Positions 34,586 through 44,254 are shown, counted from the first letter of the stretch. The stretch is 64,000 nt of DNA from Marvinbryantia formatexigens DSM 14469 (GCF_025148285.1 NZ_CP102268.1:682001-746000); one strand, 5' to 3'. A program made the numbers and translations. Notes: generated by a model from the letters alone, not told the origin.

Positions 34586-36079
34586 ATGATTTATAATGAT
34601 ATTTCTGATTTAGTTCAATACGGCATCCAGAGCGGTCTGATTACAGAAACAGACCGGAATTATACCATCAACGAGCTGCTGGAGCTGTTTCATCTGGACG
34701 AATATGAGGCGCCCGAAGAGGCGCCGCACAGCGTCTGCCTTGAAAAAACACTGGCAAATCTGCTGGATTATGCATACGAAAACGGCATCCTGCAGGAGAA
34801 CAGCGTCGTTTACCGCGATTTGTTCGACACGAAAATAATGGGACTTCTGACGCCGCGGCCGCACGAGGTAGTGGAAAAATTCCGGAACCTCTATGAGGAA
34901 TCCCCGGTTGCCGCTACCGACTATTTCTATAAACTGAGTCAGGATACCGACTACATCCGCCGCTACCGCATCTGCAAAGATGTGAAATGGACCACGGATA
35001 CAAAATACGGCACGCTGGACATCACCATCAATCTTTCCAAGCCGGAAAAGGACCCCAAGGCAATCGCCGCGGCAAAGCTCGCAAAGCAGAGCGGCTACCC
35101 GAAATGTCTGCTGTGCATGGAAAATGTCGGCTATGCCGGAAGAATCAATCATCCCGCAAGGCAGAATCACCGCGTCATTCCGGTGACGATCAACGGCAGC
35201 CAGTGGGGTTTCCAGTATTCCCCCTATGTTTATTACAACGAGCACTGCATCGTGTTTAATTCGCAGCACGTCCCGATGAAAATCGAGCGCGCCACCTTCG
35301 GCAAACTGCTGGATTTCGTGGAGCAGTTCCCGCATTACTTCGTGGGCTCCAACGCGGACCTTCCAATCGTGGGCGGCTCCATTTTAAGCCATGACCACTT
35401 CCAGGGCGGACACTATGAATTCGCTATGGCAAAGGCTCCTATTGAGCGTGAGATTTCCATCGAAGGCTACAGCGATGTAAAAGCTGGCATTGTGGCATGG
35501 CCGATGTCCGTCATCCGTCTGCGCTGCGCCGACAAAGACCGTCTGATCGCGCTCGCCGACCATATTCTGCTGGCATGGCGCGGCTACACCGATGAGGACG
35601 CCTTCATTTTTGCTGAGACAGACGGCGAACCGCACAATACCATCACGCCGATTGCGCGCCGCCGCGGCGACGACTTTGAGCTGGACCTCGTTCTGCGCAA
35701 CAATATTACCACCGAGGAGCATCCGCTCGGCGTCTACCATCCGCACGCAGAGCTGCATCATATCAAAAAAGAAAATATCGGACTGATCGAGGTTATGGGA
35801 CTGGCTGTTCTGCCCGCAAGACTGAAGGCGGAAATGGAGCTGCTCGCAGAATATCTTCTGTCCGGTCAGGATATCCGCTCGCACGCCGACCTGGAAAAGC
35901 ACGCCGACTGGGTGGACGGCTTCCTTCCGAAGTATGAAAAGATTACAGAAGAAAATGTGATGGATATTCTCCACGCAGAAATCGGAAATGTCTTTATGCA
36001 GGTTCTGGAGCACGCCGGCGTCTACAAATGTACCGAAGAAGGACGCGCAGCCTTCCTGAAGTTTATCAGTACCCTTTAA
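34586..36079 (+). CDS. galT: UDP-glucose--hexose-1-phosphate uridylyltransferase, class II
   Basis: Leloir-pathway enzyme exchanging UMP between UDP-glucose and galactose 1-phosphate. It is the Firmicute class II GalT of about 497 residues, not the short class I enzyme. The active site region is SILSHDHFQGGHYEFAMAKA near residue 265-285, and a second conserved stretch is CLLCMENVGYAGR. ATG 34586 has GGGAGG ten bases upstream; an in-frame start at 34406 would run through the promoter and is rejected. galK/galE are not adjacent; an SDR gene follows 10 bases later. Confidence 0.95.
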   Translation: MIYNDISDLVQYGIQSGLITETDRNYTINELLELFHLDEYEAPEEAPHSVCLEKTLANLLDYAYENGILQENSVVYRDLFDTKIMGLLTPRPHEVVEKFRNLYEESPVAATDYFYKLSQDTDYIRRYRICKDVKWTTDTKYGTLDITINLSKPEKDPKAIAAAKLAKQSGYPKCLLCMENVGYAGRINHPARQNHRVIPVTINGSQWGFQYSPYVYYNEHCIVFNSQHVPMKIERATFGKLLDFVEQFPHYFVGSNADLPIVGGSILSHDHFQGGHYEFAMAKAPIEREISIEGYSDVKAGIVAWPMSVIRLRCADKDRLIALADHILLAWRGYTDEDAFIFAETDGEPHNTITPIARRRGDDFELDLVLRNNITTEEHPLGVYHPHAELHHIKKENIGLIEVMGLAVLPARLKAEMELLAEYLLSGQDIRSHADLEKHADWVDGFLPKYEKITEENVMDILHAEIGNVFMQVLEHAGVYKCTEEGRAAFLKFISTL

Positions 36080-36089
36080 GGAGCGCCTC

Positions 36090-36824
36090 ATGGAACGGAA
36101 AACAGCCTGCATCACCGGCGCCTCCCGCGGCATCGGGCGCGCGCTTGCCGCCGCCTTTGCCGCGCAGGGCTACGATTTATTTCTCACCTGCCGGAAAAAC
36201 GAAGCGCTGCTGCTTTCGCTGAAGCAGGAGCTGGAGCAGACCTGCGGCATCCGCTGCCGCACCTTTGCCGCCGACGCCGGAAGCGCCGCGCAGATGGAGC
36301 ATGTCTTTGCAGAAATCAGCAATCAGACTGACCATCTGCATGTACTGGTGAACAACGCCGGCATTTCCTGGCACGGTCTGCTCACGGATATGACGCCGCA
36401 GGAGTGGGACGACCTTCTCCGGACAAATCTAAGCTCCGTATTTTATGCCAGCCGCCTGGCGGTTCCGCTGATGCTGCACCGCCATGCCGGAAAGATTCTG
36501 AATATTTCCTCTGTCTGGGGACTGGCGGGCGCTTCCTGCGAGGTGGCGTATTCCGCCTCCAAGGGCGGGGTCAACGCCTTCACAAAAGCGCTGGCAAAAG
36601 AGCTTGCTCCCAGCAATATCCAGGTAAACGCCATCGCCTGCGGCGTCATCGATACGGAAATGAACGGCTTTCTGGATACAGAGGAGCGCGCCGCGCTGAT
36701 GGACGAGATTCCCGCCGGACGCTTTGCCTCCCCGGAAGAGGTCGCCGACCTTGCCGTTTCGCTCTGCGGTGGACATAGTTACCTTACCGGGCAGATTATC
36801 ACGCTGGACGGCGGCTGGATATAG
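36090..36824 (+). CDS. Short-chain dehydrogenase/reductase (FabG/YmfI-like)
   Basis: 244-residue SDR. TGASRGIGRALA at residues 8-19 is the cofactor loop, LVNNAGISWHG lies near 85, the catalytic Ser is in NISSVWGLAGA near 138 and YSASKGGVNAFTKALAKEL gives the Tyr-x3-Lys near 152. The closest remembered relatives are FabG and YmfI, which reduces a 5-aminopentanone on EF-P; which one cannot be settled here. AAGGAG lies before the ATG, 10 bases after galT, so the two are cotranscribed and end at the shared terminator at 36869. Confidence 0.85.
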   Translation: MERKTACITGASRGIGRALAAAFAAQGYDLFLTCRKNEALLLSLKQELEQTCGIRCRTFAADAGSAAQMEHVFAEISNQTDHLHVLVNNAGISWHGLLTDMTPQEWDDLLRTNLSSVFYASRLAVPLMLHRHAGKILNISSVWGLAGASCEVAYSASKGGVNAFTKALAKELAPSNIQVNAIACGVIDTEMNGFLDTEERAALMDEIPAGRFASPEEVADLAVSLCGGHSYLTGQIITLDGGWI

Positions 36825-36868
36825 CCGTTCTGCCCCGCGCATCATCCGGCGCATTATTATCATATGCA

Positions 36869-36900
36869 AAAATAAGAGGCCTTTAAAAGCCTCTTATTTT
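36869..36900. terminator. Bidirectional terminator between the SDR gene and greA
   Basis: A 12-bp stem AAAATAAGAGGC with its complement GCCTCTTATTTT around CTTTAAAA; A- and T-runs on both sides allow use from either strand. The greA stop codon (36883-36885) lies in the loop. Confidence 0.85.
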
Positions 36901-37386
36901 ATCGTCCGCATCCTCCGTGGTGTTCTGCACGGATTTTATCACTACATAATAGCCCGCGTTTTCGTTTACCTTTACATAGACGCGGTCGCCCGCCTTTTTC
37001 CCAAGGAGCGCCCTGCCCATCGGCGATTCGATGCTGATCTTTCCGCTCATGGAATTTCCGCGGATAGAGGTGACGATTTTATAAGTCTCTGTTTCATCAT
37101 CGTCCTCAAAATAAACCTCCACCGTGTTGTTCAGCCCGACCTCTCCGTCCCTGGAGACGTCCGATACGACACGCGCCGTCTTCAGCATCCGCTCCAGATA
37201 GCGGATACGGCTTTCATTTTTATTCTTATCACGCTTTGCCGCATAATACTCGAAATTTTCACTTAGGTCGCCCTGCGCCCGCGCTTCCTTCACCGCGGCG
37301 ATTGCTTCTTTCCGCACAACCAGCTTCCGGTATTCAATCTCCTCTTCAATTTTGCGGACATCGCTCCTGGTTAATGTCTCACCCAT
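36883..37386 (-). CDS. greA: Transcription elongation factor GreA
   Basis: Rescues backtracked RNA polymerase by stimulating RNA cleavage. 167 residues. The N-terminal coiled coil is seen in IEEEIEYRKLVVRKEAIAAV and AKRDKNKNESRIRYLERML, with the acidic tip GDLSENFEYYAAK whose Asp/Glu pair serves the catalytic Mg. The C-terminal FKBP-like domain contains SPMGRALLGKKAGD. ATG 37386 follows GGAGG by 7 bases; the ORF extends in frame to 37458, but that part has no ribosome site. Lies downstream of nrdJ on the same strand. Confidence 0.95.
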   Translation of the reverse strand: MGETLTRSDVRKIEEEIEYRKLVVRKEAIAAVKEARAQGDLSENFEYYAAKRDKNKNESRIRYLERMLKTARVVSDVSRDGEVGLNNTVEVYFEDDDETETYKIVTSIRGNSMSGKISIESPMGRALLGKKAGDRVYVKVNENAGYYVVIKSVQNTTEDADDKIRGF

Positions 37387-37448
37387 AATATTTCCTCCCG
37401 ACAAAATTATCCGGCTGTCTGCTGCCGCATTACTGTTCACAGCAGCTT

Positions 37449-39722
37449 TTACAGACATTTGCTCCAGCCGCAGCTCTTACAGATATTGCAGCCCTCTTCA
37501 AACACCAGCTTTTCCCCGCACTCCGGGCAGTACATATGCCTGTCCGCCTCATTTATATCAACGACCTGCGGCTTTGCCGGTTTTTCCGGCTTCTTTTTCG
37601 GACATACATCCTGCTTCTGCGCAAGCTCCGCCTGCATTTCCTTATACATATCCATCAGCGCGTTGCCGACCGCCATCGGACAGCAGGCGCCCTTGCTGGT
37701 ATCCTTGCGCGTTACGCGGCGCGCCGTGTAGGACGGGCAGGAGCCGCTGGAATTGAGCTGGTCCACAATCGTTTCGATATCGATGCCGCCGCGCGCGCTG
37801 ATAGAAATCATGCGGGACAGACCCACCATGAAATTGTTGCAGCCGCCCGTAGAGCCCTTGCTGAGATAAGTCTCCAGCAGCGCTCCCGTGTGCGGGTCAA
37901 ACAGCGCGATACAGTGCAGGCTTCCGCAGCCGGTGATCAGCTTGCGCTTCTTTCCGACCACATCATCCGTCACCAGGATAATTTCTCCGCGTCCCAGTCC
38001 TTCGCCGGCAACCACCTTCTTTTTGTCGTTTGTCGTCAGCACGCCGGTGCGCTTGCAGCCGTCGCGGTAAATCGTGATGCCCTTCAGCCCGCGCTCCCAG
38101 GCATAGAGATACAGACTCTCCGTCTCCTCCACCGTAAAACTGTTCGGCACGTTCACCGTCGAGCTGATAGAAGCGTCAATGTGCGTCTGCCAGATGGACT
38201 GCATGTCAATCCGCTGGTGATAATCCAGCATCATTGCCGTCACAAAATAGCCCGGAAGAGCGTTTTCCTCCGTGATGCCGTGCTGCTTCATATATTCATC
38301 CACGATTTTCGTGTAGACCTTATAATAAACATCCGTTCCGTGCAGGGACTCTGTCTTTCTCTGATAAGAGTTCGCATAAACCGGCTCGATGCCGCCGGAA
38401 ATGCCCAGCATGGTGGACAAGGTGCCTGTCGGGGCAATCGTCAGAAGCTGCGAATTGCGCAGCCCGTATTTGCGCACCAGCTCTCTGGTTTTCTCCGACG
38501 TATTGGCAAGAAAGTACGGTGTTTCCATGATTTCCTCTGCATTGCACGCCGGGAACGCACCCTGCTCCTTTGCCAGCTCCGCCGAGGTGGCGATTGCCGC
38601 GTCCGCCATCGCAAAGCCGATTTTGTCACACATTGCTACTGCGTCCTGCTCGCCGTAGGTCAGACCCAGCTTTAAGAGCGCGTCCGCCAGACCCATAATG
38701 CCAAGACCAATCTGACGCCATTTCGCCACGCTCTCCCGCTGCTCCTGAAGCGGGTGAAGCGGAAGCCCTTCCTCCAGCACCTCGTTCAGCGCGCGCACGG
38801 ACGCCTGCACACATTTGCGGAAGCCCTCCATGTCAAAGGTCGCCGCCTCCGTAAAGGGATACTGCACAAATTCCGAAAGGTTGATACTGCCCAGCAGACA
38901 GCTTCCGCCCGCCGGGAGCGGCTCCTCTGCACAGGGATTGACACCCGCATAGGAAAATTCCTTCGTATTGCTGAGCAGATTCCAGCCCGTGATGCGGTCC
39001 CAGAAAAGTGCGCCCGGCTCTGCATAATCCCAGTTCGTCAGCGCAATCTTATGAAACAGCTCCTTTGCCTGCACAGTCTTTTCAATCCGCTCCCCGGTCA
39101 CCTCCCGCGTAAAGCTCAGGAGATATTCCCCGTTTTCCTTTACCGCCTTCATAAAGTCCTCATGGATGCGGACGGAAATATTGGCCTTTGTCACCTTTTC
39201 CAGATCTGTTTTCAGATTGATAAATTCTTCCACATCGGGGTGCGAGCTGTCGATGGAAATCATCAGCGCGCCGCGCCTGCCGTTCTGCCCGATCAGCGCC
39301 GTCACCATAGAATACAGCTCCATAAAGGAAACCGCACCGCTTGTCTCCTTCGCCGCATTATGAATGCGCGCACCGCGCGGCGCCAGCCCGGAAATATCGA
39401 TTCCGCAGCCGCCGCCGTAGCTGTAGGTGCGCGCAAGCTTCTTTGCACATTCAAAAATATCTTCAATCTCATCCTTCGGCGGTGTGATGACATAACAGTT
39501 TGAATACGTCACCTTGCGGTCCTTCTGGTCCAGTCCGCGATTGGACAGAATCCTTCCGCCAAACAGGAATTTCTTCTCCTTTATATACCGGGCAATCTCC
39601 TCATTTCCGCCGCTGATGCGCGAAATCCATGCTTCAAAATCCTCGCCTTCGCTGCGGTATTTCCGCTCCCAGATATCCATGCCAAGCTGGTTGTCCTTCC
39701 CCAGCCATTCCTCTATAACCAT
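37449..39722 (-). CDS. nrdJ: Adenosylcobalamin-dependent ribonucleotide reductase (class II)
   Basis: Converts ribonucleotides to deoxyribonucleotides using a cobalamin-generated radical, so it works without oxygen. About 757 residues. The active-site stretch NPCAEEPLPAGGSCLLGSIN lies near residue 265, the radical-loop half is SNCYVITPPKDE near 85, and GTLSTMLGISGGIEP near 440 is typical. The C-terminus has a zinc ribbon, YCPECGEKL...CNICKSCGW. ATG 39722 is taken rather than the TTG two codons upstream because GGAGG is 8 bases away. No cobalamin riboswitch is seen upstream; a promoter and the palindromic element at 39804-39969 are. Confidence 0.95.
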   Translation of the reverse strand: MVIEEWLGKDNQLGMDIWERKYRSEGEDFEAWISRISGGNEEIARYIKEKKFLFGGRILSNRGLDQKDRKVTYSNCYVITPPKDEIEDIFECAKKLARTYSYGGGCGIDISGLAPRGARIHNAAKETSGAVSFMELYSMVTALIGQNGRRGALMISIDSSHPDVEEFINLKTDLEKVTKANISVRIHEDFMKAVKENGEYLLSFTREVTGERIEKTVQAKELFHKIALTNWDYAEPGALFWDRITGWNLLSNTKEFSYAGVNPCAEEPLPAGGSCLLGSINLSEFVQYPFTEAATFDMEGFRKCVQASVRALNEVLEEGLPLHPLQEQRESVAKWRQIGLGIMGLADALLKLGLTYGEQDAVAMCDKIGFAMADAAIATSAELAKEQGAFPACNAEEIMETPYFLANTSEKTRELVRKYGLRNSQLLTIAPTGTLSTMLGISGGIEPVYANSYQRKTESLHGTDVYYKVYTKIVDEYMKQHGITEENALPGYFVTAMMLDYHQRIDMQSIWQTHIDASISSTVNVPNSFTVEETESLYLYAWERGLKGITIYRDGCKRTGVLTTNDKKKVVAGEGLGRGEIILVTDDVVGKKRKLITGCGSLHCIALFDPHTGALLETYLSKGSTGGCNNFMVGLSRMISISARGGIDIETIVDQLNSSGSCPSYTARRVTRKDTSKGACCPMAVGNALMDMYKEMQAELAQKQDVCPKKKPEKPAKPQVVDINEADRHMYCPECGEKLVFEEGCNICKSCGWSKCL

Positions 39723-39757
39723 TCCCAAAAACCTCCATATTTTGTCGCTGCCTGTAT

Positions 39758-39786
39758 ATCATAGCACAATATATGGTGGTGTGCAA
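39758..39786 (-). promoter_or_regulatory. Promoter of nrdJ
   Basis: TTGCAC (39781-39786), 17-base spacer, TATGAT (39758-39763) with an upstream TGC, leftward; transcription would begin about 30 bases before the start codon. Confidence 0.6.
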
Positions 39787-39803
39787 GGGTGGATTTTTTT
39801 TTA

Positions 39804-39969
39804 CTACTCAGCCATGCGACAAATATCAGAAACAAATGCGTCATGCTTGCATGTAAGCAGATGTTTCTGATATTTGGCATATGGCGTTTAGCCATAAGCC
39901 ACAGACAGGAGCTGTGCAAACAGCGGATAGCCTGCGCAGCAGGCGGTCTGTGGCTTGATGGCTGAGTAG
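39804..39969. repeat. 166-bp multi-branched palindromic element
   Basis: Perfect 12-bp outer arms (CTACTCAGCCAT at 39804-39815, complement at 39958-39969) enclose three hairpins: a perfect 15-bp stem CAAATATCAGAAACA (39820-39834 with 39862-39876), ATGGC-gttta-GCCAT (39881-39895), and GCCACAGAC (39898-39906 with 39946-39954) which itself contains two small hairpins (GCTGT/ACAGC and CCTGC/GCAGG). It fills the gap between the nrdJ promoter and the end of the MacB-like permease gene. MITE-like palindrome or structured RNA. Confidence 0.75.
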
Positions 39970-39998
39970 CTGCAAATATCTTTCCTGTCAGTCCGCCG

Positions 39999-41165
39999 CT
40001 ACTCAAACCGCAGCGCGTTTATCGGCTTCAGCCCCGCCGCCTTGTTTGCCGGATAGATGCCGAAGACCACCCCTACGCCTATGGAAAAGCCCAGCGCGAG
40101 CATTCCCACCGGAAGAGAAATCGCAAAGTAGTAGTCCGTAAAAATAAGATTCAGCACAGACAGAATCCCCTGACTGAGCAGCATTCCTATGATGCCCCCA
40201 AGCAGCGAGATAAATACCGATTCAATCAGAAACTGTACAATAATATCGCTGCGCTGCGCGCCAATCGCCTTGCGGATGCCGATTTCTTTTGTTCTTTCGG
40301 TAACGGATACCAGCATAATATTCATAATGCCAATGCCGCCCACCAGCAGGGAAATCGCCGCAATGCCGCCCAGCATGACAGAGAGCGTATCCAGTACAGT
40401 ATTCATCATATCTATCACATTTGACATGTTCAGGACAGAATAGCTGTCCTCCGAGCCAAATTTTTTCAGAAGATATGCGTCGATGGTATCCTGCGCCTGC
40501 GTAAGGGAAGTCTCATCCTCCGCCGTCACATAAAAATTTGTTATGGCGGTCTGCTTCAGCATACGCTGGGCGTTCACAAGCGGGATATAGACACTGTTAT
40601 TGGTGCTGCCCATCACCGAGCTGTCCTCTTCCTCCAGCACGCCCACGATGCGGTAGTCATATCCGTCAATCCGGATGCTGCTGCCGAGCACCTCCGTTGT
40701 ACCGTACAGCTCCTTCGCCGTACCCGCACCGACAATGCAGACCTGCAGCCCTTCCTCCTGGTCCAGCTCCCTTATATTTCTGCCGGAGGCAATATCCAGT
40801 CCCTGCACCTCCTGGTAAGCGGGCGTGATGCCGCATACGGTCACATCGTCAGATTTTCCGCCCGCCTTCGCCACAGTTTTTCCGGACAGATAGGGAGACA
40901 CATTCTTGATGCCGCCGGTGCCCTTCAGCGTATTCAGTTCGTTATAACTGAGCTTTTTATGGCTGTCTGTCACCGTAACAATAATCTGGTTTCCGCCCAG
41001 CTCCTCCATCGAATCGGTAATGCTCCCGGTTCCGCCCTGCACAATGGAAATCAGCAGAGTAACGGACAGCACGCCGATGATAATACCCAGCATGGTAAGA
41101 AAGGAACGCATTTTGTTTGAGCAGACAGCGGAAATCGCCATCTTTACAGACTGTTTCATCTTCAT
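39999..41165 (-). CDS. MacB-type ABC transporter permease
   Basis: About 388 residues with the FtsX/MacB plan: one helix at about 20-45 (SFLTMLGIIIGVLSVTLLIS), a large extracytoplasmic domain (about 46-265) and three C-terminal helices including SLLVGGIGIMNIMLVSVTER, the family signature, and GIRKAIGAQ. Starts at ATG 41165, which overlaps the ATPase stop as ATGA; a GTG at 41177 is an alternative. With the ATPase and the adaptor upstream it forms an efflux or extrusion machine driving export of peptides, antibiotics or lipid-linked molecules. Confidence 0.9.
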   Translation of the reverse strand: MKMKQSVKMAISAVCSNKMRSFLTMLGIIIGVLSVTLLISIVQGGTGSITDSMEELGGNQIIVTVTDSHKKLSYNELNTLKGTGGIKNVSPYLSGKTVAKAGGKSDDVTVCGITPAYQEVQGLDIASGRNIRELDQEEGLQVCIVGAGTAKELYGTTEVLGSSIRIDGYDYRIVGVLEEEDSSVMGSTNNSVYIPLVNAQRMLKQTAITNFYVTAEDETSLTQAQDTIDAYLLKKFGSEDSYSVLNMSNVIDMMNTVLDTLSVMLGGIAAISLLVGGIGIMNIMLVSVTERTKEIGIRKAIGAQRSDIIVQFLIESVFISLLGGIIGMLLSQGILSVLNLIFTDYYFAISLPVGMLALGFSIGVGVVFGIYPANKAAGLKPINALRFE

Positions 41166-41854
41166 GACTGAATCCACCTCTCCTTCCCGCTGTCTGAAAC
41201 GATTTTTCCGTCCAGGATCCGCACCTGGCGCTCCGCCTGGGCGGCAATCCCATCGTCGTGGGTAATCAGTATAATCGTATTTCCCTGCTCATGCAGCTCG
41301 TGAATAAGCCCCATGATATCCCGGCTGGACTTGGAGTCCAGATTTCCGGTCGGCTCATCCGCAAGAATCAGCGTGGGGTGCGTCGCCAGCGCCCGCGCCA
41401 CCGCGACGCGCTGCTGCTGTCCTCCGGATAGCTGGTTCGGGCGGTGATGGATCCGTCCCGCCAGACCGACCCGCTCCAGTGCTCCCAGCGCGCGCTCTTT
41501 GCGCTCTGCTGCTCCCAGTCCCTGGTAAATCAGCGGCAGCTCCACATTCTCATACGCTGTCAGCTTGGGAAGCAGATTGAACTGCTGAAAAATAAAACCG
41601 ATTTTGCGGTTTCTCATGGTGGCAAGCTCCCGCTCGCCGAGCGTCGTCACATCCTGTCCGTCTATGTAATAGTTTCCCTCGTCCGGCGTGTCCAGACAGC
41701 CGATGATGTTCATCAGCGTGGATTTTCCGCTGCCGGACGCCCCGACGATTGCCACAAATTCGTGCTCCACAACCGTCAGGGAAACTCCGTCCAGCGCATG
41801 GACCTTCTCGCCGCCGAGACTGTAAATCTTTTTAATGTTTTCCAACTCAATCAT
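41162..41854 (-). CDS. ABC transporter ATP-binding protein (MacB/LolD family)
   Basis: 230 residues. Walker [20 protein letters not shown] near 38, Q-loop [20 protein letters not shown] near 85, signature [19 protein letters not shown] near 143, Walker [17 protein letters not shown] and the switch His in LITHDDG. Middle gene of the adaptor-ATPase-permease operon, with a 4-base overlap to the permease gene. GGAG precedes the start, and the adaptor stop is 12 bases upstream. Confidence 0.93.
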   Translation of the reverse strand: MIELENIKKIYSLGGEKVHALDGVSLTVVEHEFVAIVGASGSGKSTLMNIIGCLDTPDEGNYYIDGQDVTTLGERELATMRNRKIGFIFQQFNLLPKLTAYENVELPLIYQGLGAAERKERALGALERVGLAGRIHHRPNQLSGGQQQRVAVARALATHPTLILADEPTGNLDSKSSRDIMGLIHELHEQGNTIILITHDDGIAAQAERQVRILDGKIVSDSGKERWIQS

Positions 41855-41866
41855 CCGCCGCGTCTC

Positions 41867-43396
41867 CTATCCCCGTATATTTTCCATGACAGACTGGCGC
41901 TGCTCCATCAGCGAGCCGAACGCGTCCGTGCTGCCTGTGGTCGTCACAACCACCTGGTCACCGGCTGACAGCCCTTCTGTCACCTCCGCGTATTCGTCGT
42001 TTATCAGACCTACCGTGACCGGCGTCTGCACGATTTCCGCCCCGTCCGCTACCTGCACGTATTTCTGTCCGTCAATGCTCTCTATCGCATCCACCGGCAC
42101 CAGCAGCGCGTTATCCTTACTCTCCAGCGTGATGGACGCCGTTGCGCTCATAGCGTTTTTCAGATGGGTATCCCCTTCCATAGAAATCGTTACCGTATAG
42201 GTCGTCACACCGCCTGTGTTCGTTCCGACGCCGGAAATCTTTTCCACGGTTCCCTCATAGGTCTCCTCCTCAAATGCATCAAAAACAACAGACGCCTTCT
42301 GTCCGACCTCCACGCCGTCAATATCCAGCTCATCGATCTCTACCTTCAGATTCAGCGTTTCGGCATCCGCAATCGTGCAGAACTGCTGGTCTTTTTCATA
42401 GGTCATCCCCTCCAGCACATCCAGTGTGACGATATACCCGTCATAGTCTGAGGTGACCACCGGATTTTTCTGGTACGCTTTCAGCTCCTGCAGCTCTTCC
42501 ACCAGCTCCTCCCGCTGCGAAAGCAGGTCGAGATAAGTCTGGTTATATTCTGCCTCCCGGCGCTCAAACATGGTATCGCCGGCATTTACATAGGTTTCTC
42601 TTGTCACATTTACAGAATCAATGATGCCGTATTCCGCTGTCACCAGATAAGGATGGTTGGACAAAAGCGTCCCCTCTCCCAGCTTCGCACCGGATTTGCC
42701 TCTGATAACGGCTGTGGTGTCCACCTTATATTCTGTATCGTCCTGAATCGTGACGCATACCTGCTCTCCGTCCACCTCTGCGACAGTGCCCTCCACCGAA
42801 TAAGAATCAAATTCCACGGTTACGGAGTCGCCCTCCGTGAGCGCTGTATCCGTGCAGGTAAATTCTACCTTCAGCCTGCCGTCCGCGGAAATCTCCGCCA
42901 GTCCGCCGTTATTCTCCACGACACTGGAGACCATATCGTCCGCCGACGCATAGATGCGTTTTACCCTTCCGCTCACCGGAGCCGTAATGGTGGTGGAGCC
43001 GCTGTCATCCGTCGCCGCAATCGTGCTGTTGATTTCTTCTAATTCCGTCTCTTTCTGCTCGATCACCGTATCCAGCGCATCCGTATCGTAAACGGCAAGC
43101 GTCTCCCCGGCGGTCACCTGGTCTCCGGTTTCCACATAGATTTTTTCCAGCTTTCCGTCATATTCCAATGCAAGCGCCTTTGTGGACGCCGCTTCCACGT
43201 AACCGCTTCCCTCTGTCGTCACGGCAATGCTGCCGGTAAACGCCGCTTCCGTGGTTACATTTGCCGTTGTATCCTTCTTTGTCCTTCCGCCTCTGCCCAG
43301 AAGTATCAACGCCGCGGCTGCCAGAATCAGTATCACGACCGCCGCTATAATCAGCCGTTTTTTCTTCCCCGGTTTTCCTGTTTTCTCTTTGCTCAT
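41867..43396 (-). CDS. Efflux adaptor (HlyD/MacA-like membrane fusion protein)
   Basis: About 509 residues. A basic N-terminus and one helix (RLIIAAVVILILAAAALILL), then a biotinyl/lipoyl-like half (VSGRVKRIYASADD), a long coiled-coil hairpin around VYDTDALDTVIEQKETELEE and LDLLSQREELVEELQELKAY, and beta-barrel/membrane-proximal domains with VGQKASVVFDAFEEE. Anchored in the membrane and facing outward, it joins the MacB-like permease. ATG 43396 has GGAGG six bases upstream; the longer ORF start at 43411 is not needed. First gene of the efflux operon and divergent from the response regulator. Confidence 0.9.
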   Translation of the reverse strand: MSKEKTGKPGKKKRLIIAAVVILILAAAALILLGRGGRTKKDTTANVTTEAAFTGSIAVTTEGSGYVEAASTKALALEYDGKLEKIYVETGDQVTAGETLAVYDTDALDTVIEQKETELEEINSTIAATDDSGSTTITAPVSGRVKRIYASADDMVSSVVENNGGLAEISADGRLKVEFTCTDTALTEGDSVTVEFDSYSVEGTVAEVDGEQVCVTIQDDTEYKVDTTAVIRGKSGAKLGEGTLLSNHPYLVTAEYGIIDSVNVTRETYVNAGDTMFERREAEYNQTYLDLLSQREELVEELQELKAYQKNPVVTSDYDGYIVTLDVLEGMTYEKDQQFCTIADAETLNLKVEIDELDIDGVEVGQKASVVFDAFEEETYEGTVEKISGVGTNTGGVTTYTVTISMEGDTHLKNAMSATASITLESKDNALLVPVDAIESIDGQKYVQVADGAEIVQTPVTVGLINDEYAEVTEGLSAGDQVVVTTTGSTDAFGSLMEQRQSVMENIRG

Positions 43397-43539
43397 GATA
43401 ATCCTCCTCAAAAAAATTTGTTTGTTATTTCAGCAGATATCTTAATACAAAAAGAACAACTCCCGGTAAACTGGCGGCGGGATAAGTCTTAAAAAAATAT
43501 GAAATCACACGTTCTGTTTACACTGACTTGTCTTTTCCG

Positions 43540-43548
43540 TGATACAAT
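43540..43548 (+). promoter_or_regulatory. Extended -10 promoter of the two-component operon
   Basis: TGATACAAT (TGn plus TACAAT) lies 29 bases before the response-regulator start. The 180-base divergent region 43397-43576 has room for a response-regulator site controlling both directions, but I see no clear direct repeat. Confidence 0.45.
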
Positions 43549-43576
43549 AGAAAATAAAAAACGAGGTGAGGCAGAT

Positions 43577-44254
43577 ATGTTTAATATTCTAGTTGTGGAA
43601 GATAATGCGGATATGCGCGAATTGTTCTGTACTGTTCTGGCGGACCACGGCTACAACAGCATTCCGGCGGCGGACGGGGCAGAGGCGCTGGATATCATGG
43701 ACAGACAGTATATTGATTTGATTGTTGCCGATATTATGATGCCGAATATGGATGGATATCAGCTTACAAAGGCATTGCGGGACGCCAATTACACGCTTCC
43801 CGTCCTCATGGTGACGGCAAAGGACCAGTTTATCGATCTGCAGCAGGGCTTCCGTACCGGCGCGGACGATTATATGATAAAGCCCGTCAATGTAAACGAG
43901 CTGGTGCTCCGTGTGGAGGCTCTTTTGCGGCGCGCCCGGATATCGTCCGAGAAAAAAATCACCATCGGCTCCACGGTTCTGGATTACGATGCGCTCACCG
44001 TCACGATTCACGGAAAGGAGACGCTGCTCCCGCAGAAAGAATTTTATCTGCTCTACAAGCTGCTCTCCTATCCGAATAAGATTTTTACCCGGCAGCAGCT
44101 GATGGATGAAATATGGGGAATGTTTTCCGAAACGGACGAGCGCACGGTGAATACGCATATCAACCGGCTGCGCGATAAATTTTCTGACTGCAGCGATTTT
44201 GAAATCGTGACGGTGCGCGGACTTGGGTATAAGGCGGTGAAAAATGTTGAATAA
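43577..44254 (+). CDS. OmpR-family response regulator
   Basis: 225 residues. The receiver domain begins NILVVEDNADMRELF, the phosphoacceptor Asp is in DLIVADIMMPNMDGYQLTKA near residue 52, Thr in LMVTAKD and Lys in DYMIKPVNV complete the site. The C-terminal winged helix shows KEFYLLYKLLSYPNKIFTRQ and ERTVNTHINRLRDK. ATG 43577 behind AGGTGAGG is preferred to an in-frame start at 43499. It overlaps the sensor kinase gene by 11 bases and is divergent from the MacAB-like operon, its most likely target. Confidence 0.95.
   Translation: MFNILVVEDNADMRELFCTVLADHGYNSIPAADGAEALDIMDRQYIDLIVADIMMPNMDGYQLTKALRDANYTLPVLMVTAKDQFIDLQQGFRTGADDYMIKPVNVNELVLRVEALLRRARISSEKKITIGSTVLDYDALTVTIHGKETLLPQKEFYLLYKLLSYPNKIFTRQQLMDEIWGMFSETDERTVNTHINRLRDKFSDCSDFEIVTVRGLGYKAVKNVE

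Noticed and set aside
39740-39998. Cobalamin riboswitch before the B12-dependent reductase
   Set aside because: No B12-box-like consensus is present; the structure seen is a symmetric palindrome and lies mostly upstream of the predicted start of transcription.
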